Assembly (NCBI GenBank): GCA_011082265.1 | Contig: CP049781.1 | Span: forward strand, 1,302,001 to 1,366,000 | Direction of reading: 5' to 3' | DNA from: Candidatus Lachnocurva vaginae | GTDB lineage: Bacteria; Bacillota; Clostridia; Lachnospirales; Lachnospiraceae | Length of the DNA: 64,000 nucleotides | Shown here: piece by piece, positions 18,400 to 26,976 of the stretch | Position numbering within the stretch: the first letter of the stretch is position 1 | Layout of the letters: each line of letters begins with the position of its first letter | Made by a program: the position numbers and the translations under genes | Notes under the pieces: model-generated | Seen by the model: only the letters and a program-made list of their open reading frames with translations | The model's database searches: none | What the model was told of the DNA's origin: nothing

Positions 18400-19340
18400 T
18401 CTGACCCATTTTGAACCAACCACCGGTTCTTACTTATTACGCAACTTACCAACTTGCGTAAATTCTTTATCCCCAACACACATCTTCTTATCAGTGAATT
18501 TTACTCGCATCATTCTGCTAATAATATGCTCATCCGTTATCAGCACAAAAAATTGCTTTTCTTTTTTATTCACCAAGTAATACTGTTCACTGCCAATACT
18601 CTCTACCGCTTTACCAAATGCAAACGTATCAAACAAAGGAATATCACCGAACAAAGTAGTAATCCACCCGATAAAATTATCCATAAACTTTTCAGACGAA
18701 TTTGGAATAAACTTCGTCACCGTGAGCATAATAATTTCAGCGTCTGCATATTCATCGCGAATAATTTGTTCCTTTATCTTGATTTTCTTACGAACACCCA
18801 ATTTTGCATTAAGACCATACTTCGCTAAATCAATAGGCTTCTTAATGATTGACAAATCAATAGCATTGTCTTTATCCAACAAATAGTCGACAGTAACACC
18901 CAGTGCATCCGCAATCACCTTCAAATTTGCAACATCCGGCAGACCGCGACCACCTTCCCACTTCGCTACCGCAGTACGCGAAACCATAATCATTTCAGCA
19001 AGTTCTTCCTGAGTTAAACCCGCTTCCACTCGTGCATTTCTGATTTTTTCTCCTAACAACATCGTATAACTCCTTTCATTTGCTATGAGTTTTCGTTCTT
19101 AACGATTATTTGTTTTGCTCGTAATACAATTAATAATCGCACTGCGTAATTACATGCTAACGAGCAACATATGAATAGAAAAGGAATGAACGAGAACATA
19201 AGCGTTATGAATCGTAACATGGCATTTTCTTAGCACATATGCACATAATTATGTGAAAATAGCTGTTTTAAAAGAAATTTATACAAAACTAACAGAGAGA
19301 GTACAAAATACAAGCGTGCAACAACAGCTGCTAATCAGCC
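18400..19340. repeat. Duplicated ~0.94 kb module, copy 2
   Basis: Near-identical to 6250-7190 and ending directly before att remnant 5 (19346-19369). Differences are single bases. Confidence 0.9.
18430..19062 (-). CDS. XRE-family HTH regulator with C-terminal PH-like domain, copy 2
   Basis: 210 residues, almost the same protein as 6283-6915. The HTH (EELAEMIMVSRTAVAKWEGG) and PH-like C-terminus are intact. Substitutions include SRTAVAK, LSIIKK, DEYADAE and GWITTLFGDIP. The regions upstream are also the same in both, so both copies probably share a promoter and could bind the same operators. The DUF4417 gene next to copy 1 is absent here. Confidence 0.85.
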   Translation of the reverse strand: MLLGEKIRNARVEAGLTQEELAEMIMVSRTAVAKWEGGRGLPDVANLKVIADALGVTVDYLLDKDNAIDLSIIKKPIDLAKYGLNAKLGVRKKIKIKEQIIRDEYADAEIIMLTVTKFIPNSSEKFMDNFIGWITTLFGDIPLFDTFAFGKAVESIGSEQYYLVNKKEKQFFVLITDEHIISRMMRVKFTDKKMCVGDKEFTQVGKLRNK

Positions 19341-19345
19341 CTTGA

Positions 19346-19369
19346 CATCAATACAACACTCTCAACGTG
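19346..19369 (-). other. rlmD/rumA 3'-end att remnant 5
   Basis: The cleanest copy: the minus strand encodes HVESVVLMSRAD-stop, a full RlmD-like C-terminus. The upstream coding sequence is not RlmD, so it is a junction. Confidence 0.8.
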
Positions 19370-19403
19370 GATTGAGAGAACTCCAAGTATAGCTACACTT
19401 TTT

Positions 19404-19466
19404 TGAGTGCACACTATGGATATTGGGTGCACCTTTTAACGATAGGAGGGGGCTATCGTTAAAAGG
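19404..19466. repeat. GAGTGCAC ... TTTTAACGATAG hairpin repeat, copy 1
   Basis: TTTGAGTGCACACTATGGAT, then GGGTGCAC and a perfect hairpin CCTTTTAACGATAG / CTATCGTTAAAAGG (loop of 7). The same composite recurs at 20652-20713. Confidence 0.85.
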
Positions 19467-19494
19467 TTTAAGACTCGCTTGGCAGCGCATTACA

Positions 19495-19665
19495 TTACAA
19501 CTGTTCCAGTTGCTTAGCCTGGTCTCTTCTTACGTAAATAACCGCGAGTATTTGAACTTCTTTTCTATTCTCATCAACCCAAAAGTAAACGTAATAATTT
19601 TTTACGCGTATTTTTTTAAAACCAAGCTCACACCGAAGTGCCGTGATGATGGGAAGCACCGCTTA
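19495..19665 (-). pseudogene. ParE/RelE toxin, C-terminal fragment
   Basis: The minus frame gives LGFKKIRVKNYYVYFWVDEN, then VIYVRRDQAKQLEQL and a stop, the usual ParE C-terminus (RVKNY...VIYxRRD). The N-terminal half is missing; no antitoxin is adjacent. Confidence 0.7.
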
Positions 19666-19740
19666 TTTTTTCGTTTGAGTTTGAACATAAAGATATCAGA
19701 TAAAGGGAAGGAAATGAATTTACACCAAAGTTAAGACTTG

Positions 19741-19858
19741 ACCTAATCTAAGTACATTGTGAGGGATAAGCTTATGTGATTCAACTCTATTTAGAAATAA
19801 TTCCATAACGGACATATTTTGAAGCTTATTTACAAAATGAATTTATGCCAACGTTAGA
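19741..19858. repeat. Copy of intergenic segment also present at 4495-4615
   Basis: Shares AATTCCATAACGGACATATT and TTTACAAAATGAATTTAT with the 4.5 kb copy. It ends at AGAGCTTGACC, where the other copy enters the HTH fragment. Confidence 0.75.
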
Positions 19859-19919
19859 GCTTGACCTAAGCCGTGGTTCTCTATTCTTTGGTGTCCAAAA
19901 GAAATTTGCAAGCTCGATA

Positions 19920-19962
19920 TTGACAAGCTGTTTTCAAAGTTATATATTTATAACACGTGTTA
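19920..19962 (+). promoter_or_regulatory. Promoter and palindromic operator for the 20005-20627 operon
   Basis: TTGACA (19920-19925), a 17-base spacer and TATATT (19943-19948) form a near-consensus sigma-A promoter. Immediately downstream is the perfect 12-base palindrome TAACACGTGTTA (19951-19962), placed to block transcription. The likely repressor is the HTH protein encoded by the same operon. Confidence 0.75.
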
Positions 19963-20004
19963 GAAATATATCACTTTATGATTTTACACTAGAAGGAGAT
20001 TAAT

Positions 20005-20421
20005 ATGAAGAAAAAAGTATCAATACTAGAAATTGTAGCAACAAAAATTGTCATTGCCTTATTAGTTGCAGGTTACTATTGGATGTGGAGTAGATCCGAT
20101 TGGATGCCCGAATATCGCCAATATTCAGCTTACTTCGGCGGATTCTTATTCCTTATATTGCTAGCTCATTATCTTAGGATACATAAGTATAAGAAAGAAT
20201 GTTTTGATGAGTTGGCGATAAAAACGCTACACAAATGCGATGCAATATGCCTGAAAGTTCTAACTGTTTTAATGGTAATCGTTGCGTATGCGGGAGGAAT
20301 TTTAGGGCACGTCAATGCAATGTCAACTGCAATGATAGGCTGGCTAATCATCGGAAGCATTATCGCAATCGCAATGCTTCGTACCATGCTGTTCCTTATC
20401 TTGAATTCAAAAGGGGTATAG
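20005..20421 (+). CDS. Four-helix membrane protein paired with an HTH regulator
   Basis: 138 residues with about four membrane segments (IVATKIVIALLVAGYYW; YFGGFLFLILLAHYL; VLTVLMVIVAYAGGILG; GWLIIGSIIAIAMLRTM). ATG 20005 follows AGAAGGAG. The gene is 3 bases from the HTH gene, the common layout of DUF2178-like membrane protein plus Cro/CI regulator pairs in Bacillota. The membrane protein may antagonise or sense for the regulator; this is inference from such pairs. Confidence 0.7.
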   Translation: MKKKVSILEIVATKIVIALLVAGYYWMWSRSDWMPEYRQYSAYFGGFLFLILLAHYLRIHKYKKECFDELAIKTLHKCDAICLKVLTVLMVIVAYAGGILGHVNAMSTAMIGWLIIGSIIAIAMLRTMLFLILNSKGV

Positions 20422-20423
20422 CT

Positions 20424-20627
20424 ATGGCGTTAATAACAAAACTAAAAGATTACCGAGAAAAAGCAAACTATACACAGTCAGAGCTGGCTGAAATGGTTAA
20501 TGTCAGAAGAGAAACTATTGTTCATCTAGAAAATGGTAGGTATAACCCGTCTTTGAAACTGGCCATGGATATCGCAAAAATTTTCAAAGTAAAAGTAGAA
20601 GATTTATTTGAATTTACTGATGAGTAA
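20424..20627 (+). CDS. Small XRE-family HTH regulator
   Basis: 67 residues from ATG 20424 (MALITKLKDYREKANYTQ), only an HTH domain plus the DIAKIFKVKVEDLFEF end typical of YozG/Cro-like regulators. The longer frame from 20235 runs inside the membrane protein gene and is not real. It is probably the autorepressor acting at the palindrome at 19951-19962. A 5'-truncated copy lies at 4587-4772. Confidence 0.85.
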   Translation: MALITKLKDYREKANYTQSELAEMVNVRRETIVHLENGRYNPSLKLAMDIAKIFKVKVEDLFEFTDE

Positions 20628-20651
20628 TCTATTGGGACGTCTGTCTAAATT

Positions 20652-20713
20652 TTGAGTGCACACTATGAATACTGGGTGCACCTTTTAACTATAGAAAAAG
20701 CTATCGTTAAAAG
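20652..20713. repeat. GAGTGCAC ... TTTTAACGATAG hairpin repeat, copy 2
   Basis: Same composite as 19404-19466 (TTTGAGTGCACACTATGAAT). Its hairpin has one changed base (TTTTAACTATAG / CTATCGTTAAAAGG). The two copies bracket the membrane protein/HTH operon. Confidence 0.85.
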
Positions 20714-20840
20714 GTTTAATATTGCCTTGATAGCTTATTCTTGAGCATAAAAAATAGCCTAGAGAGGATCTCCCCCTAGGCTGACTTTTGTAACATTTCA
20801 AACGCTCACATTCTTTTGGCTTTTACGATGCCCTTTCAAT

Positions 20841-21115
20841 TTACGATGCCCTTTCAATATCCACACTAATCTCTGATTTAAAAGTTACGCTGAACCTGTC
20901 CTCGTAAACTTTTATTTTCTTGATGTACTTTCTTACCAGCTTCTCATCATATTCACTAATATCGTGACTCTCACTTTTTAAGAAAATCTTCCATTTCTCT
21001 GATTCGTCTTTTAGCATCTTCTTGACCTGCTTTTTCTATAAGAAGCTTTTGTTTCTTACCTTTCAGTTCATCAATCTCGTTGGCAGTTTTCGTATATAGT
21101 TTCATCACGTGTTGG
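20841..21115 (-). pseudogene. Large serine recombinase, C-terminal fossil
   Basis: The minus frame KLYTKTANEIDELKGKKQKL is the coiled coil, and EYDEKLVRKYIKKIKVYEDR the final beta region of large serine recombinases. A one-base slip in an A-run after MEDFLKK separates the two. An 18-base tandem duplication (TTACGATGCCCTTTCAAT) lies at its stop codon. The catalytic and zinc-ribbon domains are gone. Confidence 0.75.
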
Positions 21116-21285
21116 ATACAATGAAACCTTAGCCTTGAACCCTGAAACTATTGCTTTGAACTCTGAAACTATTTATAGGAATCCTGAAACCTTAGCTTGG
21201 AACTCTGAAACCTTTTTAGGCATCAAAAAAGACGGTATTACTACCGCCTTAATTATTTACACATAAAGTATTTAGATTTAGATTT
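21090..21285 (+). other. Open stretch with heptapeptide repeats
   Basis: The plus frame reads ETLALNP ETIALNS, ETIYRNP, ETLAWNS, ETF: four imperfect 21-base DNA repeats kept in frame, followed by LGIKKDGITTALIIYT-stop. No start codon or ribosome binding site is seen and the beginning is antisense to the recombinase fossil. Coding status uncertain. Confidence 0.4.
21225..21250 (-). terminator. Rho-independent terminator
   Basis: On the minus strand AAGGCGGTAGTAATACCGTC followed by TTTTTT forms a stem of 7 pairs and a T-run, placed to end transcription of the gene at 21313-21882. Confidence 0.7.
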
Positions 21286-21312
21286 AGACTTAGACTTCTA
21301 TTTCATAGAAAC

Positions 21313-21882
21313 TTAATCCTTGCTAAGCTCTACAAACTGGGATTTGTTGTAGTTATCTCCCATTTTCTTTAATTCCATATGTAATACACAAGCAAATATT
21401 ATCTCAACAATACATGCCGCAACAGCAACCGTTGTGCCGTTTAATGCACATCCCAAAATCAAGGAAATCATCGGAATGAAAATTGCAGCAACTGTATATC
21501 CCTTTGATTGATACAACCATGAATATGGAAATACATGTGCTCCAAACACCATAGCGTATACCATAATCATCTTTTCCGGAACCGCACTAAACACCCACAT
21601 AACGATTAATAAATAAATCATTTGATTTAAGGTGAAAATGAAGCCTAATTGTCCAAGTGTATTTTGTTTCGAAAAGATATCCACCTTTATAAGTTTACCA
21701 ATGAGCCAAGCCAACGGTAATAATGGGCATGAACAGCAAAATACCAATAAATTTTTCATATTCATATTGATATCTAAAATTGACACAAGTACTATCAGAA
21801 GCCATATAATCACCGATGCCATGATAAATGGCAATCCTTTTTTCTGCTGAATTGCAATTTCTTTTCTTAATTTATCCACCAT
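21313..21882 (-). CDS. DUF7010-like membrane protein
   Basis: 189 residues from ATG 21882 with GGAGGAG upstream; the frame further upstream is an IS end. About five to six membrane segments: FIMASVIIWLLIVLVSILD, LLVFCCSCPLLPLAWLIG, MIYLLIVMWVFSAVP, AVAACIVEIIFACVL. The pattern KKGLPFIMASVIIW...GAHVFPYSWLYQSKGY fits DUF7010 proteins of unknown function. The terminator at 21225-21250 follows it. Confidence 0.7.
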   Translation of the reverse strand: MVDKLRKEIAIQQKKGLPFIMASVIIWLLIVLVSILDINMNMKNLLVFCCSCPLLPLAWLIGKLIKVDIFSKQNTLGQLGFIFTLNQMIYLLIVMWVFSAVPEKMIMVYAMVFGAHVFPYSWLYQSKGYTVAAIFIPMISLILGCALNGTTVAVAACIVEIIFACVLHMELKKMGDNYNKSQFVELSKD

Positions 21883-21904
21883 TTTCTCCTCCAGAAATTC
21901 AAAT

Positions 21905-22137
21905 TTGTCTACAGGGGGTGCGGACATTTTTTAGACAGCCATACCCAGCCTCCTTCTGTTCTCGATAAGACTTATTCCTCCAAGGGATAGCTTAATTCAC
22001 TTCATCCTGTACCATTCGATATACTTATTTACCTCCTCAATAAACTCGCTAATTGTGTAGCTATCCCAGCTTCGTCCATAAAGCATTTCGGTTTTAAGAT
22101 GTTCAAAAAAATGTCCGCACTCCATTTCCTTTAATAG
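21905..22137 (-). mobile_element. IS3-family insertion sequence remnant (3' end)
   Basis: The minus frame gives CGHFFEHLKTEMLYGRSWDS, FIEEVNKYIEWYRMK, then an in-frame TGA in place of Arg, then IKLSLGGISLIENRR: the C-terminal end of an IS3-type DDE transposase. TGTCTAAAAAATGTCCGCAC after it resembles an IS3-type terminal repeat. It lies between DUF7010 and cadD. Confidence 0.8.
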
Positions 22138-22159
22138 GTCTGAAATATAAAAATAACTA

Positions 22160-22770
<611 letters not shown>

Positions 22771-22798
22771 TATTTATCCTTTCAAAATGTTTAATTTT

Positions 22799-22876
22799 TT
22801 AGACAATCAAAAATTGAATGCAAACACATTGTGCCTTGGCAGTTGCCAACGGAGACATTTGAAGAAATAATTTCAC
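22799..22876 (-). CDS. Possible leader peptide upstream of cadD
   Basis: GTG 22876 with AGGAAAGGTGGG upstream opens a 25-residue frame (KLFLQMSPLATAKAQCVCIQ, then FLIV) ending 34 bases before cadD. It contains a CxC motif and overlaps the palindrome TTGGCAACTGCCAA. It may be a regulatory leader for cadD or a remnant of another gene. Confidence 0.4.
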   Translation of the reverse strand: MKLFLQMSPLATAKAQCVCIQFLIV

Positions 22877-23288
22877 AATCTTCCCACCTTTCCTTTAAAT
22901 ATTAGCTAGGATTTTTTCAAGTGCGTTGATAGAAATACAAAATGATGGATATTTTTATCGTTGTACCATTACTTTTAATTAAATTTACATCAGATAGTAT
23001 ATTATAGTTATTTTAAAGTAACAAGATATTTGTAATAAAAGACACAATATTATTAACTGATCTCTAAAAGTTAGACTTAAAACCAACTAATAGTTGATAA
23101 TTTATTTAGTTTAATTTATTTAAACATATTATATATGATTATGCTGTATATACACCCCTAAGATTTTTACTATTGATATGTTCCCATAAGATATCTTTCA
23201 AATAGAAAAATGGCTTTTAAGATTTCTTCTAAAATTCTAAAAGCCATTGGTTTCAATAGTTTTATGGCCTCTTTTCTTATTCTCCTGA
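22877..23288. other. AT-rich intergenic region with hairpin
   Basis: No gene. A hairpin with arms ATGGCTTTTA and TAAAAGCCAT spans 23210-23248, about 40 bases left of att remnant 6, and may be a terminator. Confidence 0.55.
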
Positions 23289-23312
23289 CATCAACACAAC
23301 GCTCTCCACGTG
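23289..23312 (-). other. rlmD/rumA 3'-end att remnant 6
   Basis: The minus strand CACGTGGAGAGCGTTGTGTTGATG encodes HVESVVLM and then SGE-stop. By my recollection it is very close to the rum attachment core used by streptococcal tet(O) elements. Confidence 0.8.
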
Positions 23313-23340
23313 CTTATCATTGTCCAAACCTATATTCTCA

Positions 23341-23480
23341 ACTCTTCTGCGTTCTTCTCAACTCTTCTACGTTCTTCTCAACTCTTCTGCGTTCTTCTCA
23401 ACTCTTCTGCGTTCTTCTCAACTCTTCTGCGTTCTTCTCAACTCTTCTGCGTTCTTCTCAACTCTTCTGCATTCTTCTTA
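23341..23480. repeat. Seven tandem copies of a 20-base unit
   Basis: Unit ACTCTTCTGCGTTCTTCTCA repeated head to tail at 23341, 23361, 23381, 23401, 23421, 23441 and 23461. The second unit has one change and the last has two. There are no spacers. It begins after att remnant 6 and ends at the 3' end of the next gene. Confidence 0.95.
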
Positions 23481-23482
23481 AA

Positions 23483-24832
23483 TTAGAATTTTAGAGTATA
23501 GTATTGTGTACGATCGTTTTGCGAAGTACCATGCCACTCTAATAAATCTTTATCAGCAAGATTTTTAAGTAACTTCCTACAAAATGTTGAACCTTTTTCA
23601 ATAAGTTCTGTTGCCATTTTTGTAGTTATTTTTTGTCCACTATTATACATAAAGTGTATAACAGTTTTCTCATCTTGACTTAGTGTATCAAATACCTCCT
23701 CAGAAATTTTGCCTTTAATACTATCTATTGTTCTGATACTCCTATTTAAAATGTTATTTTCTAGAATTAATAAAACACTACTGTTAGGTTCTGCATATTT
23801 GGGCTTTTTTAAAAATAACTTTTCCATCTCAGAATATATTCTCTTAACACCTTCATTCATTTCTTTGACCCATCCAAATTCACATAAAGTTCTTGCAATT
23901 CTTGGGTTTCTTGAATATCTCTGATTTAAAATATTTTCTATTGTTACAATATTAGGTAATAATCCTGGACTAAGTATTTCTAGTCTATCGTCAAATATTA
24001 ACACCTTAATATGTTCTCCTCGAATAGCATAATTTCGATGAGTCAAAGCATTGACTATTCCCTCAATCCATGCAAATTCTGGATACTCTGGCATTATTTT
24101 AAATTTTCCATCTTTATCTAAATATTGAAAATCTCTTAGTTGCGTATTAATAAATTCTCTTGCTTCTCTAATAATTTTAGGTATCGCTTTATCAAATGTT
24201 TTTTCCTTAATGATATTTATTTCTGTACCAACTTTTTGATACATTCCACTATATTTAATAACTCTTAGTCTTGCCTATGGTAAAAATTTAGAAGGATTTT
24301 TCCCAAATAGCAAAAGCCCCGCATTAGTCAGTTTTCCATTAATCATTAAATTTCTAGCTTTCAACACTTCTTCGCTAGAAAGTTCATCTATATTCAAAAT
24401 TTTCTTATAATCATCTATTAGTCCATCATCTATATCATCTATGCTTGATAATTGAACAACTTCATCCTCAAAATACCTTTGTCCTCTATCATACTGTAAT
24501 TGAAGAATCTGCTCAAAATTTAATTCTATAGATTTATCATTTTGTCGAAGAAAAACTTTTCCATTATAAGATTTTATAACTCTATCTGTAGAAACATCTA
24601 CAGATATAACCAATATCTTATCATCAATCGAATGGGCACCTTTATAATTAAATCCTGTAATCGTTCCATCATCTTCAACCCCTATAACTAATTGTCCTCC
24701 CTCTGCATTGGAAAACGCAACCAGATGCTTTAAAATATCTAAAGGCTTGATTCTAGCACTTTTTCTATCAAAAAATTGGTTTTCATTTTCGGAACAGTAA
24801 AAAGATAATTTATTTAATGCATTGGTATTCAT
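23483..24832 (-). pseudogene. AlbA/Schlafen-type ATP-binding regulator, amber-interrupted
   Basis: 449 codons in one frame, split by a TAG at 24275-24277 (KFLP-stop-ARLRVIKYSG, where CAG for Gln is likely original). Residues 10-120 are an AlbA_2 domain (FFDRKSARIKPLDILKHLVA, FSNAEGGQLVIGVEDDG). The middle has the ATPase box WIEGIVNALTHRNYAIRG of HATPase_c_4. The C-terminus is a winged helix (KITTKMATELIEKGSTF). Such proteins are putative transcriptional regulators. With the stop, the product would be an isolated AlbA_2 domain of 185 residues. Confidence 0.85.
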
Positions 24833-24870
24833 TATTTCCTCCTCAATTTAAACATACATTATAATTAATA

Positions 24871-25182
24871 TTACACCATCTTAAAATACTTCAACGCATC
24901 CAAAATGGCTTCTTCCTTTTCAATTGAGCATTGTGGAACTTTCTGATTCTCGTTCTTTTGAATATTATAGTGTTCCCTAACTTTTAAACCATATTTTCTC
25001 TTTACTTGTGCAATATAAAGTGTAGATACCCTAAACCCAAACTTTTCCAAAACATAGTTTTGAATTTGCTTATAGGTAGCCTTACTCTCAGCACTTGTTA
25101 AATCCATATCATCCATCGGAAGTTCTACACTAATATATTTCTTTGAATCTAGTTTGGAAAGCAACACAATCGTCTCCACGTG
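24871..25182 (-). pseudogene. RlmD-type 23S rRNA uracil methyltransferase, C-terminal remnant
   Basis: Starting inside SSHVETIVLLSKLDSKKYIS the frame encodes the last ~103 residues of the long clostridial form of RlmD, including the extension TYKQIQNYVLEKFGFRVSTL. The codons before SSHVET do not match RlmD (no DMFP motif), and the methyltransferase domain is absent. This is the displaced 3' end of a target gene left by integration; the GTG at 25179 is not a real start. Confidence 0.75.
25159..25182 (-). other. rlmD/rumA 3'-end att remnant 7
   Basis: The minus strand CACGTGGAGACGATTGTGTTGC encodes HVETIVLLS. It marks the boundary between the accretion zone and the transporter-carrying element on its right. 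Confidence 0.75.
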
Positions 25183-25611
25183 GCTTGACTGATCAGTATG
25201 AATAAATTTTGAAATTCCTCAAAAGCCTCGTATGTGGGAATATATTTATGAATGGTATCCCACCAATTTTAACTAATAATCAGTCCTATCTCTAGGGCTA
25301 TTTAAGTTTTGCTTCTCAGCTTATATATGATAGAATATAATCCTCCATGAATGCTTCCTTATTTAAAATATACATAAATTATCCCAATTATACTTTAAGA
25401 ATGTTTCTCGGTTATTAAAGCTAAATCTAAATCTCTCAACCTGAAAAGCATATTTTTTTCTCTCTTTCTTTCGTCAACTCACTTAAATGGGCATAAATGA
25501 GGACTCATGCTCTATGTCATAAGTCCTCTAAAATGAAAAATATCCTCTTTAATGTATTTTAAATTCTTAAAGTATTATCTTCTCCCATAAACTTGAATTA
25601 GCATCTATCTT
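25183..25611. other. Intergenic region at the element boundary
   Basis: No gene. A GAGGACT / AGTCCTC hairpin (25499-25528) follows the 3' end of the transporter operon and could end its transcription. AGTCCTCTAAAATGAA recurs near 37880. Confidence 0.6.
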
Positions 25612-26976
25612 TTATATTTCAAAAATCTCATAGCTGACTTCGTTCAAAAACTCAATATCATGGGATACTATAAAAATTATTTTATCCTTATTTCTATATT
25701 TTTTAATAAGTTCTGATATTTTTTTCATATTAGAATAATCCATACCACTTGTAGGTTCGTCGAAATAGACAAATGTAGAATCCTTGCACATAAGAGATGC
25801 TATAGCAAGTCTTTGCTTTTGTCCTCCTGATAAACTCATTGGGTGTCTTTCAATAAATTCCTCTAAGCCTAAATCTTTTAATATACTTTTTGCCTTTTCT
25901 TCATCAAAATTCTTTACTCCTAGACTAAGCTCTTGGAATACTTCATCTGTAAATAATTGATGATTTACGTCTTGCATAACAAGTGAAGATTTTTTAAGTC
26001 TTTCTTTTTTAGAAAGTTTCTCTCCCTTAAAATAAATTTCTTCTTTTGATTTTTTCTCAAGACCAATTAAACATCTTAAGAGCGTTGACTTTCCTCGTCC
26101 ATTTGATCCTATTATGCCATAAATTTTACCTAGCTTAAAAGAAATATTTTTTAAACTTAAATATTCATCTTCAGTGAACTTATAGCTAAGATTCTTTATC
26201 TGATACTCTCCACCCTCTTTTAAATAAGGAACTTCCAACTTAGTTAGCTTCTTATCCCTTAAAGCTAAGGCATTTAAGTCTTTTGTATCTAGCTTTAAAA
26301 ATTCATTTCTTGTATAAGCTTTTTTAATTTTGCCCTTATCTATTAAAAATACACGATCAACTATATCCATCAAATAATAAATCCTATGCTCAGCTACAAT
26401 TATGCTTATGCCTTTTTCTTTTAGTATTTTAAGCATCTTTGTCAAAACACCTATGCTTTTAATATCCAGATTTGATGATGGCTCATCCATAACTATGATC
26501 TTTGTGCCTGCTATATAAGAAGCAGCAATGCAAAGTATTTGTTTTTCTCCACCTGATAGGTTAAATATATTTCTGTTCAAAAGATTTTTTATCGGGAAAA
26601 TTTCTAGCATATCATTCAAACGCCTGTCCATCTCTTCTCTTGCAAGTCCTATATTTTCTAAAAAAAATAATAGCTCTAATGTGGTATTAACATTAAAGAA
26701 ATAGGTCTTAGGATTTTGAAAAACAGTTGATACAAGCATTGAGATTTGATAAAGCTCCAAATCTTTTATATTTTTGCCATCAATAATTATTGAACCCTTG
26801 ATCTTTGCGTTATCATATCTTACAGATAAGCCATTGATAGAGTTTATTAAAGATGACTTACCACTCCCGCTTTTGCCTGTAAATAGCACACACTCGCCCT
26901 CGGCTATGGATAGTGATATATCGTCTATTATATGTTCTTCGCCGTAATCAAGGCTTAAATTTTTAATTTCTACCAT
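25612..26976 (-). CDS. ECF transporter fused double ATPase, cassette 1
   Basis: 454 residues with two ABC domains in one chain. Walker A: GKSGSGKSSL (~35) and GSNGRGKSTLL (~290). Signatures: LSGGEKQ and LSGGQKQRLAIAS. Walker B: IIVMDEPSSNLD and VYFDEPTSGMD. It overlaps the T-component gene by 7 bases, and is the last gene of the cassette. It powers an energy-coupling-factor importer together with 26970-27659 and 27659-28243. In the siaDEFGH order this would be the SiaH equivalent. Confidence 0.85.
   Translation of the reverse strand: MVEIKNLSLDYGEEHIIDDISLSIAEGECVLFTGKSGSGKSSLINSINGLSVRYDNAKIKGSIIIDGKNIKDLELYQISMLVSTVFQNPKTYFFNVNTTLELLFFLENIGLAREEMDRRLNDMLEIFPIKNLLNRNIFNLSGGEKQILCIAASYIAGTKIIVMDEPSSNLDIKSIGVLTKMLKILKEKGISIIVAEHRIYYLMDIVDRVFLIDKGKIKKAYTRNEFLKLDTKDLNALALRDKKLTKLEVPYLKEGGEYQIKNLSYKFTEDEYLSLKNISFKLGKIYGIIGSNGRGKSTLLRCLIGLEKKSKEEIYFKGEKLSKKERLKKSSLVMQDVNHQLFTDEVFQELSLGVKNFDEEKAKSILKDLGLEEFIERHPMSLSGGQKQRLAIASLMCKDSTFVYFDEPTSGMDYSNMKKISELIKKYRNKDKIIFIVSHDIEFLNEVSYEIFEI

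Noticed and set aside
19423..19734. Plus-strand frame of 103 residues
   Set aside because: It is antisense to the ParE fragment and passes through the TTTTAACGATAG hairpin.
20235..20423. Long form of the HTH protein starting at 20235
   Set aside because: The extra 63 codons lie inside the membrane protein gene in another frame; ATG 20424 fits the HTH family start.
23341..23480. CRISPR-like array
   Set aside because: The 20-base units are directly adjacent with no spacers, and there are no cas genes.
23210..23494. Plus-strand protein of 94 residues rich in Ser/Phe
   Set aside because: It only translates the hairpin, att remnant and 20-base tandem repeat; no ribosome binding site.
25171..25179. 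GTG at 25179 as the start of an independent 102-residue gene
   Set aside because: The preceding codons give SSHV in frame and the sequence matches the inside of RlmD, so it is a displaced gene end.
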